From: Collinsella sp. AF25-2LB
Lineage (GTDB): Bacteria > Actinomycetota > Coriobacteriia > Coriobacteriales > Coriobacteriaceae
Length of the DNA stretch: 64,000 nt
NCBI RefSeq assembly: GCF_003458415.1
Contig: NZ_QRUF01000003.1
Coordinates: 62,001 to 126,000, forward strand
Direction: 5' to 3'
Position 1 is the stretch's first letter. Each line of letters starts with the position of its first letter. Shown here piece after piece: positions 1 through 12,108 of this stretch. The position numbers were made by a program, and so were the translations under genes. The notes under the pieces were generated by a model that was given only the letters and a program-made list of their open reading frames with translations, was not told the origin of the DNA and made no database searches.

Positions 1-173
1 ACGAGGAGCTCCCCGGCTGGAAGTGCGACATCACCGGTTGCCGCAGCTTTGATGAGCTGCCGCAGGAGGCTCAGGACTACGTGGCGTTTATCGAGGATCT
101 GGCACACACCCGCGTGACGTTCATTGGCGTTGGCGCCGGTCGCGAGCAGATTATCAACCGATTCTGGAAGTAA
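1..173 (+). CDS. purA: Adenylosuccinate synthase, C-terminal end (partial)
   Basis: Only the last 56 codons are inside the window; the reading frame starts at base 3. The visible protein ends with [19 protein letters not shown], which resembles the C-terminus of adenylosuccinate synthetase, the cytosolic enzyme joining IMP and aspartate in AMP synthesis. No catalytic loop is visible because the N-terminal part lies upstream. It is followed by purD on the same strand, which supports a purine assignment. The identity rests on a short tail plus context. Confidence 0.85.
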   Translation, partial: EELPGWKCDITGCRSFDELPQEAQDYVAFIEDLAHTRVTFIGVGAGREQIINRFWK

Positions 174-291
174 TCGGGACTATTTGGTTATTGCGATATA
201 CCCCTTTGCAGCCCAAGCGGGCGGCCGAGGGGTATATTTGCTTGCAAAGGGCTCGCGCGGAGCGAGCCATTCATCCATAGAGGAGGCACCC

Positions 292-1596
292 TTGAAGGCG
301 GACACTCAAACCATCGACATCCTGTTGTTGGGCAGCGGCGGCCGCGAGCATGCTTTGGCAGCTAAGCTCGCAGCATCACCGCGCGCCGGCAAGCTCTACA
401 TTGCGCCGGGTAACGGCGGCACCGCGAGCTGCGGCGAGAACGTTGTTCTCGACGACTGCGATCCTGCGGCCGTGGCGGCGTTTGCGCAGAGCCACGGATG
501 CGGACTCGTGGTAATTGGCCCCGAGGCTCCGCTCGTGGCGGGCGTGGCCGACGCCGTGCGCGCGGCAGGTATTCCCTGCTTTGGCCCGGGTGCCGAGGGT
601 GCCCAGATGGAGGGTTCCAAGCTGTTCTCCAAGCAGCTCATGGAGCGTGCGGGCATTCCGACGGCAGCCTATGGTTCGTTTACCGACGAGGCTTCGGCTC
701 TCGCCTACGTGCGCGAGCAGGGCGCTCCGCTGGTCGTGAAGGCCGACGGCCTTGCCGCGGGCAAGGGCGTTATCGTGGCGACCGAACTTGAGCAGGCCGA
801 GGAGGCCGTGCGCGAGTGCTTTGGCGGCACCTTTGGCGATGCCGGCAACACCGTGGTTATCGAGGAGATGCTCGTTGGTCCCGAGTGCTCGCTGCTCGCC
901 TTTACCGACGGCAAGACCGTGCGCCCCATGGCCACCTCGCAGGACCACAAGCGCGCCCTCGAGGGCGACAAGGGCCCCAACACCGGCGGCATGGGCGTCT
1001 ACAGCCCGGTGCCCATCGTGACCGACGAGGAGCACGCCACCATGGTGGCGGTCATGGAGCAGACCGTGGCCGAGCTCGCTGCCGAGGGCATCGACTACCG
1101 CGGCTGCCTGTATGGCGGCTTTATGCTCACGCCTGCCGGCCCCAAGGTGCTGGAGTTCAATGCCCGCTTTGGCGACCCCGAGACGCAGGTCGTGCTGCCG
1201 CGCCTTAAGAACGACCTGGTCGAGGTCATGCTCGCCTGCGCCAACTGCGAGCTCGATCAGATTGAGCTCGACTGGCGTGACGAGTGGGCTGTGGCCGTTG
1301 TCCTGACGAGCGCGGGCTATCCCGGCAGCTACGAGAAGGGCAAGGTCATCACCGGTATCGCCGACGCCGAGGCCATGGAGAACGTGACCGTGTACCACGC
1401 GGGCACCGCCGTGGTGGACGGCCAGCTCGTGACCAATGGTGGCCGCGTGCTTGCCGTGACCGCTCTGGGCGACACGTTCGAGAACGCTCGCAACCTTGCC
1501 TACGAGGCCTGCGAGAAGATTGATTTTGAAGGCAAGACCCTGCGCCACGACATCGGCCTGCGCGCGCTGCGCGGCCGCGACGCCTGGGATGCCTAA
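292..1596 (+). CDS. purD: Phosphoribosylamine-glycine ligase (GAR synthetase)
   Basis: PurD joins phosphoribosylamine and glycine using ATP, the second step of purine synthesis, in the cytosol. The 434-residue product begins with the Rossmann-like motif [13 protein letters not shown] near residue 8. It carries the ATP-grasp signature PNTGGMG near residue 228 and the metal-site sequence [14 protein letters not shown] near residue 285. Length is normal for the family. The frame is open back to 124, but the TTG at 292 is preferred: AGAGGAGG lies just upstream, and homology begins right after it. The upstream extension would overlap the purA end. Confidence 0.95.
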   Translation: MKADTQTIDILLLGSGGREHALAAKLAASPRAGKLYIAPGNGGTASCGENVVLDDCDPAAVAAFAQSHGCGLVVIGPEAPLVAGVADAVRAAGIPCFGPGAEGAQMEGSKLFSKQLMERAGIPTAAYGSFTDEASALAYVREQGAPLVVKADGLAAGKGVIVATELEQAEEAVRECFGGTFGDAGNTVVIEEMLVGPECSLLAFTDGKTVRPMATSQDHKRALEGDKGPNTGGMGVYSPVPIVTDEEHATMVAVMEQTVAELAAEGIDYRGCLYGGFMLTPAGPKVLEFNARFGDPETQVVLPRLKNDLVEVMLACANCELDQIELDWRDEWAVAVVLTSAGYPGSYEKGKVITGIADAEAMENVTVYHAGTAVVDGQLVTNGGRVLAVTALGDTFENARNLAYEACEKIDFEGKTLRHDIGLRALRGRDAWDA

Positions 1597-1617
1597 AATC
1601 CGAGAGGAATGAGACGG

Positions 1618-2313
1618 ATGGACGAGAAGAACGAAGAGCTCGTGGATGCGCAGATCGTTGAAGAGGGCAGCCGCATGTATGGGCACGCTGAGGGCGAGCC
1701 TGGCGGCGAGGTCGCTGACGAGCCGGCGCTGGTGCTGGGCGACGACGACCCGCACGATGCCGAGCTGCACGAGAAGATTCTTTCGGAGGAGTGCGCCTGG
1801 AAGGGCAAGATCCTCGACGTCCACCGTCTTGAGGTTGAGCTGCCCAACGGTCGCCGCAGCGCCCGCGATATCGTTCGCCATCCGGGTGCGGCGGCCGTTG
1901 TGGCGCTGACCGAGAGTGGCAAGATCGTACTGGTGCGTCAGTACCGCACCGCCATCGACCGCGTGACGGTCGAGATTCCCGCCGGCAAGCTCGATCCAGG
2001 CGAGGACCCGCTCGATTGCGCCAAGCGCGAACTGCATGAGGAGACGGGCTTTAGGGCTGGTCGTATTCGCTTTTTGACGTCGATTGTCACGTCCTGTGGT
2101 TTTTGCGATGAGATCATCCACATCTACTTGGCTACCAAGCTCGAGTTTGATGCGCCCAACCCCGATGATGACGAGTTTGTCAACGTGGACCTGGTGCCGC
2201 TGCACGAGCTGATCGACGCCGTACTCGACGGCAAGATCGAAGACGCCAAGACCGTCGTGGGCGCCTTGGCCTGCGATAGCATCGCGCATCGCCTTGGGGG
2301 TGCGGAGCTCTAG
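1618..2313 (+). CDS. NUDIX hydrolase, ADP-ribose pyrophosphatase type
   Basis: The 231-residue protein holds a complete Nudix box at about residues 123-145 (G-x5-E-x7-REL-x-EE-x-GF), the Mg-binding site for cleaving nucleoside diphosphate-X compounds. The surrounding sequence (VVALTESGKIVLVRQYR before the box) resembles ADP-ribose pyrophosphatases of the NudF type. The first about 60 residues are acidic and not recognised. Two start codons are possible. The ATG at 1609 sits one base after GAGAGG, which is too close, so the ATG at 1618 with about 10 bases of spacing is preferred. It lies 21 bases after purD and is probably co-transcribed. The exact substrate is unknown. Confidence 0.88.
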   Translation: MDEKNEELVDAQIVEEGSRMYGHAEGEPGGEVADEPALVLGDDDPHDAELHEKILSEECAWKGKILDVHRLEVELPNGRRSARDIVRHPGAAAVVALTESGKIVLVRQYRTAIDRVTVEIPAGKLDPGEDPLDCAKRELHEETGFRAGRIRFLTSIVTSCGFCDEIIHIYLATKLEFDAPNPDDDEFVNVDLVPLHELIDAVLDGKIEDAKTVVGALACDSIAHRLGGAEL

Positions 2314-2341
2314 GTTACGCGGTTTTACCAAACCGCGTAAC
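2314..2341. repeat. 28-bp palindrome, copy 1
   Basis: A perfect 12-bp stem (GTTACGCGGTTT / AAACCGCGTAAC) with loop TACC begins directly after the nudix stop codon. An identical palindrome occurs at 32244-32271 after yqeY. Both sit immediately upstream of the larger covarying stem-loop element. There is no U-tract, so a plain intrinsic terminator is unlikely. Confidence 0.85.
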
Positions 2342-2356
2342 GAGTCGACGCTGCAA

Positions 2357-2450
2357 ACGCCCCTAAGCGGCAATCTGCCTTTCAATCGTCGCTCGCGTAC
2401 CGAAGTACGCGTCGCTCCTCTTTCAAGGCACCTTGCTCGCTTAGGGACGT
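2357..2450 (+). repeat. Covarying stem-loop element, copy 1
   Basis: This 94-nt structure has an outer stem (2357-2369 with 2438-2450, one mismatch) and then the stem GCAA/TTGC. A 2x2 internal loop follows, then TGCCTT/AAGGCA, a larger internal loop with CAATCGTCGCT on the 5' side and GCTCCTCTTT on the 3' side, and an apical hairpin GCGTAC-CGAA-GTACGC. The same fold with different stem sequences appears at 32287-32381 and 35629-35734. The flanks GACGCTGCAAAC and TTTTCGCTGAC are shared with copy 2. Function unknown. Confidence 0.8.
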
Positions 2451-2560
2451 TTTCGCTGACGCTGCCAGAACATCGGCGTTATGCTTGTTGGGACGCTTTG
2501 TTTTCAGCCTGACCGGTTCAACCGGATTTCTCACGCTATTTATTTCTCTTCGAGGATTGC

Positions 2561-4333
2561 ATGTTTAAAAGGTTTCTCTCGTATTACGAGCCCCAGATGG
2601 GGCTTTTTGTTGCCGATACTGTTTGTGCTCTGGTGCTTGCTGCCATTGACCTGGCGTTTCCTATTATCCTGCGCAATCTGACCGGCGGGTTGTTTACCCA
2701 GGGTCAGGCTGCCATTATGCAGGCGCTCGGTATGATCGCGGTGGGTTTGGTGCTGATGTATGTCATCCGCTGCGCCTGCCGCTATTTTGTGAGCTATTGG
2801 GGTCACGTGATGGGTGCGCGCATGGAGTCCAAGATGCGCGAGGACCTGTTCGACCAGTATGAGCGCTTTAGCTTTGCGTACTTCGACCGTAACAGCTCGG
2901 GCGACATGATGAGCCGCGTGGTCAACGACCTGTTCGATATCTGCGAGGCGGCGCACCACGTGCCCGAGTGGATCATCATCTGCGGCATCGAGATTATCGG
3001 CTCGTTTGTGATCCTCTTTACCATCGCCCCGGTGCTGGCGCTTGCCATGGCTGCGGTGACAGCAGCGTTTTCGGTCATCATGTTTTGGCAGAACATGCGC
3101 ATGCGCGAGGTCTTTAGCGACAACCGCAAAAAGATCAGCGGCATCAATGCGCAGCTGCAGGATTCGCTGGCGGGCATGCGCGTGGTCAAGAGCTTTGCCA
3201 ATGAGGAGACCGAGCGCTCTAGGTTCCGCGCCTCCAACAATCGCTATCTTTCGTCCAAGGAGAACATGTATCACGCCATGGGCGTCTATACTGCGACGTA
3301 TGGCCTGCTCTCGGGTGTGCTCTATGTGATCGTGGTACTGCTGGGCGGCTGGCTGGTCGCCCAGGGACAGCTGCAGGCGGTCGATATGGCGACCTTTGCA
3401 CTCTATATTTCGCTGTTCTGCACGCCGCTCGAGACACTCGTCAATTCGGCCGAAACGTATCAGAAGGCCATCGCCGGCTTTAAGCGCATGGACGAGGTGC
3501 TCTCGACCGCGCCGGATATCCAGGACAAGCCGGGCGCTACGGATCTGCAGGTGACTGCCGGCGCCGTGGAGTATCACGACGTGTGCTTTAACTACGAGGA
3601 TGTTGAGCTGGGCGAGGGCGATGCCGACGAGCGTCCCGTTATCGACCATATGGACCTGTCCATCAAGCCCGGGCAGACCATCGCTTTGGTTGGCCCTTCG
3701 GGCGGTGGCAAGTCCACGACCTGTTCGCTGCTGCCGCGCTTTTATGACGTGGCCGCCGGATCCATTAGCATCGACGGCCAGGACGTGCGCGATGTGACGC
3801 AGCAGAGCCTGCGTCGCGCCATCGGCCTGGTGCAGCAGGATGTCTATCTGTTTGACGGCACGATTGGCGAGAACATCGCCTACGGCAAGCCGGGCGCTAC
3901 GGCAGGAGAGATCGCCGAGGCCGCCCGTCGCGCCAACATCGATGCCTTTATCGAGTCGCTTCCACAGGGCTATGACACGGTCGTGGGCGAGCGCGGCAGC
4001 CGTCTTTCGGGCGGACAGAAACAGCGCGTTGCCATCGCGCGTGTGTTTCTCAAGAAACCCAAAATCTTGATCTTGGACGAGGCGACGAGTGCTTTGGATA
4101 ACGAGAGCGAGGAGGCGGTCCAGGAGTCGCTCGAAGAGCTGGCACGCGGCCGTACCACAATCATCATCGCCCACCGTCTCTCGACCATTAAACACGCCGA
4201 TGAGATTGCGACCGTTGAGCATGGTCGCGTTGTGGAACGTGGCACGCATGAACAGCTTCTCGCCCGTGGCGGCACCTATGCCCGTTACTATCGAATGCAG
4301 TTCGAAGGTGCGCGTGCGCACGAGCTCGACTGA
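2561..4333 (+). CDS. ABC exporter, fused permease and ATPase (MsbA/LmrA-like)
   Basis: The 590-residue protein has an N-terminal type-1 exporter membrane domain (about residues 1-320) and a C-terminal nucleotide-binding domain. Visible motifs are Walker A GPSGGGKST near 377, the signature LSGGQKQ near 481, Walker B LILDEATSALD near 502 and the switch His in IIIAHRLST. One half-transporter of this kind works as a homodimer, or as a heterodimer if a partner exists. No second half is adjacent. The exported substrate cannot be told from sequence. A GAGGA site lies upstream of the ATG. The next gene starts 19 bases downstream and is probably in the same operon. Confidence 0.93.
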   Translation: MFKRFLSYYEPQMGLFVADTVCALVLAAIDLAFPIILRNLTGGLFTQGQAAIMQALGMIAVGLVLMYVIRCACRYFVSYWGHVMGARMESKMREDLFDQYERFSFAYFDRNSSGDMMSRVVNDLFDICEAAHHVPEWIIICGIEIIGSFVILFTIAPVLALAMAAVTAAFSVIMFWQNMRMREVFSDNRKKISGINAQLQDSLAGMRVVKSFANEETERSRFRASNNRYLSSKENMYHAMGVYTATYGLLSGVLYVIVVLLGGWLVAQGQLQAVDMATFALYISLFCTPLETLVNSAETYQKAIAGFKRMDEVLSTAPDIQDKPGATDLQVTAGAVEYHDVCFNYEDVELGEGDADERPVIDHMDLSIKPGQTIALVGPSGGGKSTTCSLLPRFYDVAAGSISIDGQDVRDVTQQSLRRAIGLVQQDVYLFDGTIGENIAYGKPGATAGEIAEAARRANIDAFIESLPQGYDTVVGERGSRLSGGQKQRVAIARVFLKKPKILILDEATSALDNESEEAVQESLEELARGRTTIIIAHRLSTIKHADEIATVEHGRVVERGTHEQLLARGGTYARYYRMQFEGARAHELD

Positions 4334-4352
4334 TTGATATGACAGGAAGTTT

Positions 4353-5318
4353 ATGGCTGACAAGAACCCTTTGACTCCGGAAGAAGTGACGGAGTTATTC
4401 TCCGAAATCGATGCATCCGGTGTCTTGGATCCCACGCTTGCCAAAAAGCGAACCGAGCGCATGCGTGAGAAGGAGGCTGCGGCCAAGCGCGGTGACAAAG
4501 CGGCGCTAGCGCAGCTGCGCAGCGAGGACCGCGCGAGCCATGCAAAACATATCGACCCGCTGTCCGAGGATGATCCTTCGGGTTCGCAGGTGAGTCATAC
4601 CATTACGAAGACCGCGATGGCCGTGGTCATTGGTATTTTGGTGCTGATCGTGGGCATGCAGATTGGCTACGGCGTGATGCGTCGCCTGAACACCGCCAAC
4701 CTGTCCGAGAGCGTTTCGGTCGATACCGTTTCGACGGCGCTGAAGGGCGGCCTTGAGTGGGGCAACGGCTTTACGCAGTTCCCGCTCGACTTTACCGTCG
4801 ATGAAGCCGATGAGCGTACGGGCACGGTCGAGGTGACGGTGTTGGACACATCGTCTGCCAACGAGCTCGAGCTGCTGTCCAACGGGCAGATCCAGGCCGC
4901 GGCGCTTGCGACCAACGCCCTGCTCAACGACAAGATCGACCGCGTGGTGTATAACGTTCACGCCTATATCGACGAGGATAGCAACATTCAGCACGATTCC
5001 TTCTTTGGCATGTTTCCCGCCCAGGGCCACCAGAGCGCCATCCTGACGTTCGTGTGGACCAAGAGCTCATCCAACGCTACGAGTATCGACTGGAAGATGC
5101 GCATCGTGAGTATGGATGACACCATCGCCGAGCGCATTCAGAAGCAGGTGAACTCGGTGTCGTCGTTGATTGAGGACCCGGTGGTGAGCCAGACCAAGAT
5201 TGACGAGGAAAAGGCCGAACGTGACCTGGAGCATCGTCTGCATGGCCGCGAGATTTTCCGCGGCGGCAAGCCCGATCGCACACCGTCCGAACTGCTGGAG
5301 CAGGACAAGATAAAATAA
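4353..5318 (+). CDS. Single-span membrane protein of unknown function
   Basis: This 321-residue protein is not recognised. A charged cytoplasmic-type N-terminus of about 85 residues, rich in Lys/Arg/Glu, precedes one hydrophobic segment near residues 89-108 (AMAVVIGILVLIVGMQIGYG). A soluble outer domain of about 170 residues and a charged tail follow. There is no lipobox or sorting signal. AGGAAG precedes the ATG. It lies 19 bases downstream of the ABC exporter, so it could be an accessory protein, but that is inferred from position only. A strong terminator follows. Confidence 0.75.
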   Translation: MADKNPLTPEEVTELFSEIDASGVLDPTLAKKRTERMREKEAAAKRGDKAALAQLRSEDRASHAKHIDPLSEDDPSGSQVSHTITKTAMAVVIGILVLIVGMQIGYGVMRRLNTANLSESVSVDTVSTALKGGLEWGNGFTQFPLDFTVDEADERTGTVEVTVLDTSSANELELLSNGQIQAAALATNALLNDKIDRVVYNVHAYIDEDSNIQHDSFFGMFPAQGHQSAILTFVWTKSSSNATSIDWKMRIVSMDDTIAERIQKQVNSVSSLIEDPVVSQTKIDEEKAERDLEHRLHGREIFRGGKPDRTPSELLEQDKIK

Positions 5319-5324
5319 GACGCC

Positions 5325-5364
5325 ATCATCCCGCGTGAGCCACAAGCCCCGCGGGATGATTTTT
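5325..5364 (+). terminator. Intrinsic terminator
   Basis: The stem ATCATCCCGCG / CGCGGGATGAT with a loop of about 14 nt is followed by TTTTT. It ends the exporter operon and separates it from carAB. Confidence 0.85.
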
Positions 5365-5386
5365 CCGGGACGGGGATTAAAAAATC

Positions 5387-5514
5387 ATTATGCATAGAAA
5401 GTCATAATTATCATTTCGTAAACATTTCGATGAAATTAACGCCATGAGGCATGCTTGCGGTTACAATACCGCGAGGCCTAACTGCACACCTTTAAGCCGG
5501 TCCTGTGAGACCGG
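5387..5514 (+). promoter_or_regulatory. carAB control region with PyrR-type RNA loop
   Basis: An AT-rich stretch carries a dyad ATTATG-n10-CATAAT (5387-5408) that could bind a regulator. A -10-like TACAAT lies at 5462-5467. A hairpin at 5497-5514 pairs CCGGTC with GACCGG around CTGTGA and displays UCCUGUGAGA. This fits the PyrR-binding loop consensus (UCCxGxGAG) known from pyr leaders. The loop ends two bases before the AAGGAG ribosome site of carA, so PyrR binding would most simply block translation, as described for actinobacterial pyr leaders. The dyad is only a candidate operator. Confidence 0.65.
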
Positions 5515-5525
5515 GAAGGAGAACT

Positions 5526-6965
5526 ATGGCGAACAACCATATTGCGGGCGCTGCCGCCCGCACCATCGCGCCCAGCGAGCTGTGCCAGCGTATGCTGGCC
5601 AAAACCAGCAAGGGCGCTTGCGGTCCCTGCACCCTGTATCTTGAGGATGGGACCATTTTTTATGGACGCGCATGCGGCGCCGAGGGCACCGCGACCGGCG
5701 AAGTCTGCTTCAACACCTCGCTCGAGGGCTACTTTGAGGTCATGACCGACCCGAGCTATGCCGGCCAAATCGTAACCATGACCTATCCGCAGATCGGCAA
5801 CTACGGTATCGACGAGACCGATGTCCAGTCGGCCTTCCCCGGCGGCGCCGTGCGCCCTGCGAGCGCTCCGGCCATGCGTGGCATGATCGTTCGCGACATG
5901 TGCGCCACGCCTTCTAACTGGCGCTCGGCCGTCAGCGTGCCGGAGTACCTGCGCGCTCACGGCATCGTCGCTATCGAGGGCGTCGACACCCGCGCTCTGG
6001 TGCGTCACCTGCGCGACAACGGCTCCAAGATGGGCATTATCTCGACCGAGATCTTCGACGTCGACGAGCTTGCCGAGCGTCTGGCCGCAGCGCCCACGCT
6101 GGTAGGCGAGAACCTGGTCAAGACCGTAAGTTGCCCCGCGCCTCACGAGTTTGTGGCCGCCGACCTGCCTGCCACGCATGACTTTGCGCTGGCTCCTGCT
6201 GCTCCCGCCCGCCACAACGTGGTCGCGTACGACTGCGGTGTGAAGCGCGGTATTCTGGAGGGCCTCGTCCGCGCCGGCTGCGGCCTTACCGTCGTGCCGT
6301 GGGATATGCCCGCGAGTGAGGTGCTCGACATGAATTCCGACGGCGTCTTTTTGTCCAACGGCCCCGGCGACCCCGACGCCGTGGTGGAGACCTACGAGCA
6401 GGTGCAGCAGCTGATCGGCAAGGTGCCGGTCTTTGGCATTTGCCTTGGTCACCAGATGATCAGCCTGGCCTGCGGCGCCCAAATGGAAAAGCTTAAATTC
6501 GGTCACCGTGGCGGTAACCAGCCGGTTATGAATCTGGTGAGCCGTCGCGTGGAGATCACCGCGCAAAACCACGGCTTTGGCCTGCTGTTCCCCAGTCTGG
6601 GCAAACTGATTCCGGAGCTTTCCGGCGGCGAAACCGAGCATGCGGCCGATGGCGACCTGCGCGCCTGGGTGCGTCGCGGCATCGCGCCGGTCGTGATGAA
6701 CGAGCGCTTTGGTCGCATTCGCCTGACACATGTGAACCTCAACGACGGCACCGCCGAGGGCATCCAGCTGCTCGACGCCCCGTGTTTCTCGGTCCAGTAC
6801 CACCCCGAGGCCTCGCCCGGCCCCACCGATGCCCACTATCTCTTTACCGCCTTTACGCGACTCATGGACGGCGAGGAGAACTACCTGGACATCGACACCG
6901 CGAAGGACCGCCTCGCCGGCTGGAATTTCGCCGAGTCCGAGAACGCTGCGACCGAGGAGAACTAA
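5526..6965 (+). CDS. carA: Carbamoyl-phosphate synthase small (glutaminase) subunit
   Basis: CarA hydrolyses glutamine and passes ammonia to CarB, feeding pyrimidine and arginine synthesis. The 479-residue protein has the N-terminal CPSase small domain ([13 protein letters not shown]) and a class I glutamine amidotransferase domain. The nucleophile is Cys306 in GICLGHQM and the catalytic pair is His426/Glu428 in YHPEAS. It is longer than the usual about 380 residues. There is an N-terminal extension of about 35 residues and an insertion of about 50 residues between QNHGFG and [10 protein letters not shown]. The start is the ATG at 5526, after AAGGAG. carB follows one base after the stop. Confidence 0.96.
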   Translation: MANNHIAGAAARTIAPSELCQRMLAKTSKGACGPCTLYLEDGTIFYGRACGAEGTATGEVCFNTSLEGYFEVMTDPSYAGQIVTMTYPQIGNYGIDETDVQSAFPGGAVRPASAPAMRGMIVRDMCATPSNWRSAVSVPEYLRAHGIVAIEGVDTRALVRHLRDNGSKMGIISTEIFDVDELAERLAAAPTLVGENLVKTVSCPAPHEFVAADLPATHDFALAPAAPARHNVVAYDCGVKRGILEGLVRAGCGLTVVPWDMPASEVLDMNSDGVFLSNGPGDPDAVVETYEQVQQLIGKVPVFGICLGHQMISLACGAQMEKLKFGHRGGNQPVMNLVSRRVEITAQNHGFGLLFPSLGKLIPELSGGETEHAADGDLRAWVRRGIAPVVMNERFGRIRLTHVNLNDGTAEGIQLLDAPCFSVQYHPEASPGPTDAHYLFTAFTRLMDGEENYLDIDTAKDRLAGWNFAESENAATEEN

Positions 6966-6966
6966 C

Positions 6967-10281
<3,315 letters not shown>

Positions 10282-10293
10282 CGTGACCTGTCC

Positions 10294-10384
10294 GGCCGGG
10301 GCGGGAGGGGCCGAGATTTCCCCCTTTCGCTCCGGCTGCAAGCAGAGTCGCTCAGGAGGAAACTCGGCCCCTCCCGCCCCGGCC
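10294..10384. repeat. Long GC-rich hairpin after carB
   Basis: A perfect 22-bp stem (10294-10315 with 10363-10384) encloses 47 bases. The inner part can also pair weakly (TTTCC/GGAAA and CGGCT/AGTCG). There is no U-tract, so it is not a classical terminator. It lies in the convergent space between carB and the GntR gene, next to the separate terminator at 10459. Confidence 0.75.
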
Positions 10385-10458
10385 TGCGGTGACTTGGCCG
10401 CACCGTGTGCTGCCGAAGGGGCTTTGCGCGATGACTAGGGCTGAAAAAGAAAGTGAGT

Positions 10459-10494
10459 GTGGGATCCGCCGTTCGTTCGAACGGCGGATCCCAC
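10459..10494. terminator. Bidirectional terminator between carB and gntR-type gene
   Basis: A perfect 15-bp stem (10459-10473 with 10480-10494) with loop CGTTCG has T-rich sequence on both sides (GTTTTG downstream, TTTCTTTTTC on the minus strand). It suits both converging transcripts. Confidence 0.85.
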
Positions 10495-10503
10495 GTTTTG
10501 GAT

Positions 10504-11286
10504 TTATTGGGCTGTGGCGGTGAAGGTTGTTTTGTCGGCGGCGATGTGCACGCGCAGCTTTGCCTGACCGTCGCAGCTGATGAGCACGCCTACCTCGAAC
10601 GGGGTCCCCGTCTTGTCGTAGGTCGAACGCACGATGCGCATCGCCGCCTTACCGGTGTTCTGTCCCAAAAGGCGCGCCTCATGCTTGTCGAGGTTGACCG
10701 TCTCGTAGACGGCATCGACGCTTGCGGGCAGGATGCCGGTCTTTTCCGCGATGTAGGCGTAGAGCGAGCCATCCACGTCTTTGCGTGTGAGCTCGGGGCA
10801 AAGTGACACGGGGATATAGACGTAGTTGAGCTCCATGGGTTTGTCGTTGGCGAGACGCAGGCGGCGAATCTCCCAGACGGGTGTCCCTTCGGACACTTTG
10901 AGCCCAGAGGCGATGCCGCGGACGGCCGGTATGCTTGAAAAGGCGAGAATCTGTGAGCTCGGAACCCGTCCCGCTTCGCGCATCCGCGCGCTGAAATTCA
11001 GGGCCAGGTCGATGCCGGGCGCTGAGGTTTGGGGCTTGATGAACGTGCCCTGCCCGCGTTTGCGCACCACGCGCCCCTCGATGACGAGATCTTGGAAGCA
11101 ACGGCGCACGGTCGCGCGCGATAACTCCAGCCGCTCACAGATTTCGAGCTCGCGTGGCAGCGGCGTCTTGGTGTCGAACGCCTGGCTGGCGATAAGCAGG
11201 GCGATTCGATGTTTAAGTTGGACATAGAGCGGCGTATCACCGCTGCGATCGAAGGGTTCGGAGGCGAGAAACGAGATCATGTCCAT
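10504..11286 (-). CDS. GntR/HutC-family transcriptional regulator
   Basis: The 260-residue protein has an N-terminal winged helix (about residues 15-85: PLPRELEICERLELSRATVRRCFQDL split across the helices, then GQGTFI) and a C-terminal UTRA ligand-binding domain. It would bind operator DNA and release or bind it on sensing a small sugar or sugar phosphate. The start at 11286 is chosen because GGAGGT lies five bases upstream; the frame extends to 11319. It is divergent from the mannose-family PTS operon and is its likely regulator. Candidate dyads lie in the shared intergenic region. Confidence 0.9.
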   Translation of the reverse strand: MDMISFLASEPFDRSGDTPLYVQLKHRIALLIASQAFDTKTPLPRELEICERLELSRATVRRCFQDLVIEGRVVRKRGQGTFIKPQTSAPGIDLALNFSARMREAGRVPSSQILAFSSIPAVRGIASGLKVSEGTPVWEIRRLRLANDKPMELNYVYIPVSLCPELTRKDVDGSLYAYIAEKTGILPASVDAVYETVNLDKHEARLLGQNTGKAAMRIVRSTYDKTGTPFEVGVLISCDGQAKLRVHIAADKTTFTATAQ

Positions 11287-11297
11287 GGGGTACCTCC

Positions 11298-11384
11298 ATG
11301 TCGTGAGCATACGTGACATGGTCTGACACTGCGGGACAAACCGGTGATGTCAGGCCCGATTCTTGTCGGTATGTATGGTACATA
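11298..11384. promoter_or_regulatory. Candidate operators between the GntR regulator and the PTS operon
   Basis: Two dyads lie in the divergent region: CATGTC-n11-GACATG (11298-11320) and TATGTA-TGG-TACATA (11370-11384). The second resembles the short AT-rich palindromes bound by HutC-type GntR proteins. No clear -35 box was found. Assignment rests on symmetry and position. Confidence 0.4.
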
Positions 11385-11485
11385 AGGAACATAAAACATT
11401 TACCAGGCAATCTACCTGCTATTTTAAAAATAATTGGAAGAAAAAATAATTTAGGCACAAAAATAGTCGCTACCGTTAACCGATG

Positions 11486-11515
11486 AATAGTTGCCGTTCG
11501 CAACTATTTTCTTGT
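11486..11515 (+). terminator. Leader hairpin of the PTS operon
   Basis: A perfect 9-bp stem AATAGTTGC / GCAACTATT with loop CGTTC is followed by TTCTT, about 80 bases before the IIA start codon. It looks like a weak terminator or attenuator inside the leader. An RNA-stability role is also possible. Confidence 0.5.
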
Positions 11516-11594
11516 ACCGAACATGCCCCGGCGCAACAATAATCTCGGCAAAAAGCAAAGCCGTGCGACACACGGCAGGTCGAGAGGAGACCGC

Positions 11595-12029
11595 ATGCGG
11601 TATCTGGTAATGGTCAGTCACGGAACGCTCGCTCCCGGACTGCACAGTGTCCTCAAGATGCTCGGCAATGACGCCCCGAACATCTTGTCGACGAGTCTCG
11701 TGGACGGCATGGGCGCTGACGAATATGTCGAGAACGTCAAGGCGATGGTCGCTCCCGTTACCGCCGATGACGAGGTTGTCCTGCTCGGTGACATCCTGGG
11801 CGGATCGCCGCTCACCAATGCTATGAACACGATGGCCGAGAAGGGCTTGCTCGCCCACACCATTGCCTTCGGCGGTATGAATCTGCCCATGGCTATGACC
11901 GCCATGATGGGGCTTGCCACCATGGACCTGGATTCTCTCAAGCAGATGATGCTGCAGGAGGGCAAGAACGGTATGTCCGAGCTCGTTGTCCCGACCGATG
12001 ACGCCGACGACGAGGACGACGACATCTAG
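11595..12029 (+). CDS. PTS mannose-family EIIA component
   Basis: The 144-residue cytosolic phosphocarrier starts MRYLVMVSHG. His9 in VSHG is the expected phosphorylation site receiving phosphate from HPr. LLGDILGGSPLTNA is typical of the EIIA-Man fold. The C-terminus is a run of Asp/Glu with no known role. GAGAGGAGA precedes the ATG; the frame extends upstream to 11523 but without a ribosome site. It is the first gene of a IIA-IIB-IIC-IID operon, with IIA and IIB as separate proteins. Confidence 0.93.
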   Translation: MRYLVMVSHGTLAPGLHSVLKMLGNDAPNILSTSLVDGMGADEYVENVKAMVAPVTADDEVVLLGDILGGSPLTNAMNTMAEKGLLAHTIAFGGMNLPMAMTAMMGLATMDLDSLKQMMLQEGKNGMSELVVPTDDADDEDDDI

Positions 12030-12108
12030 GCAGCGCATCCGCCCAAATTTTCGTGATGGAGCGGGGGTTAAGAGGAAAGACCCCCGGTGATAAAGAAAGG
12101 GAGAACGC

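Noticed and set aside
376..2385. 669-residue minus-strand ORF across purD and the nudix gene
   Set aside because: Shadow of GC-rich codon use: it opposes two clear genes, with low-complexity His/Ala/Gly/Leu sequence and no motif.
2294..2512. Small ORF with LRGFTKPRN, also at 32242
   Set aside because: Shared peptide arises from the repeated palindrome and element; overlaps the nudix end and lacks a ribosome site.
2540..4498. 652-residue minus-strand ORF over the ABC exporter
   Set aside because: Antisense shadow; the + strand carries all ABC motifs.
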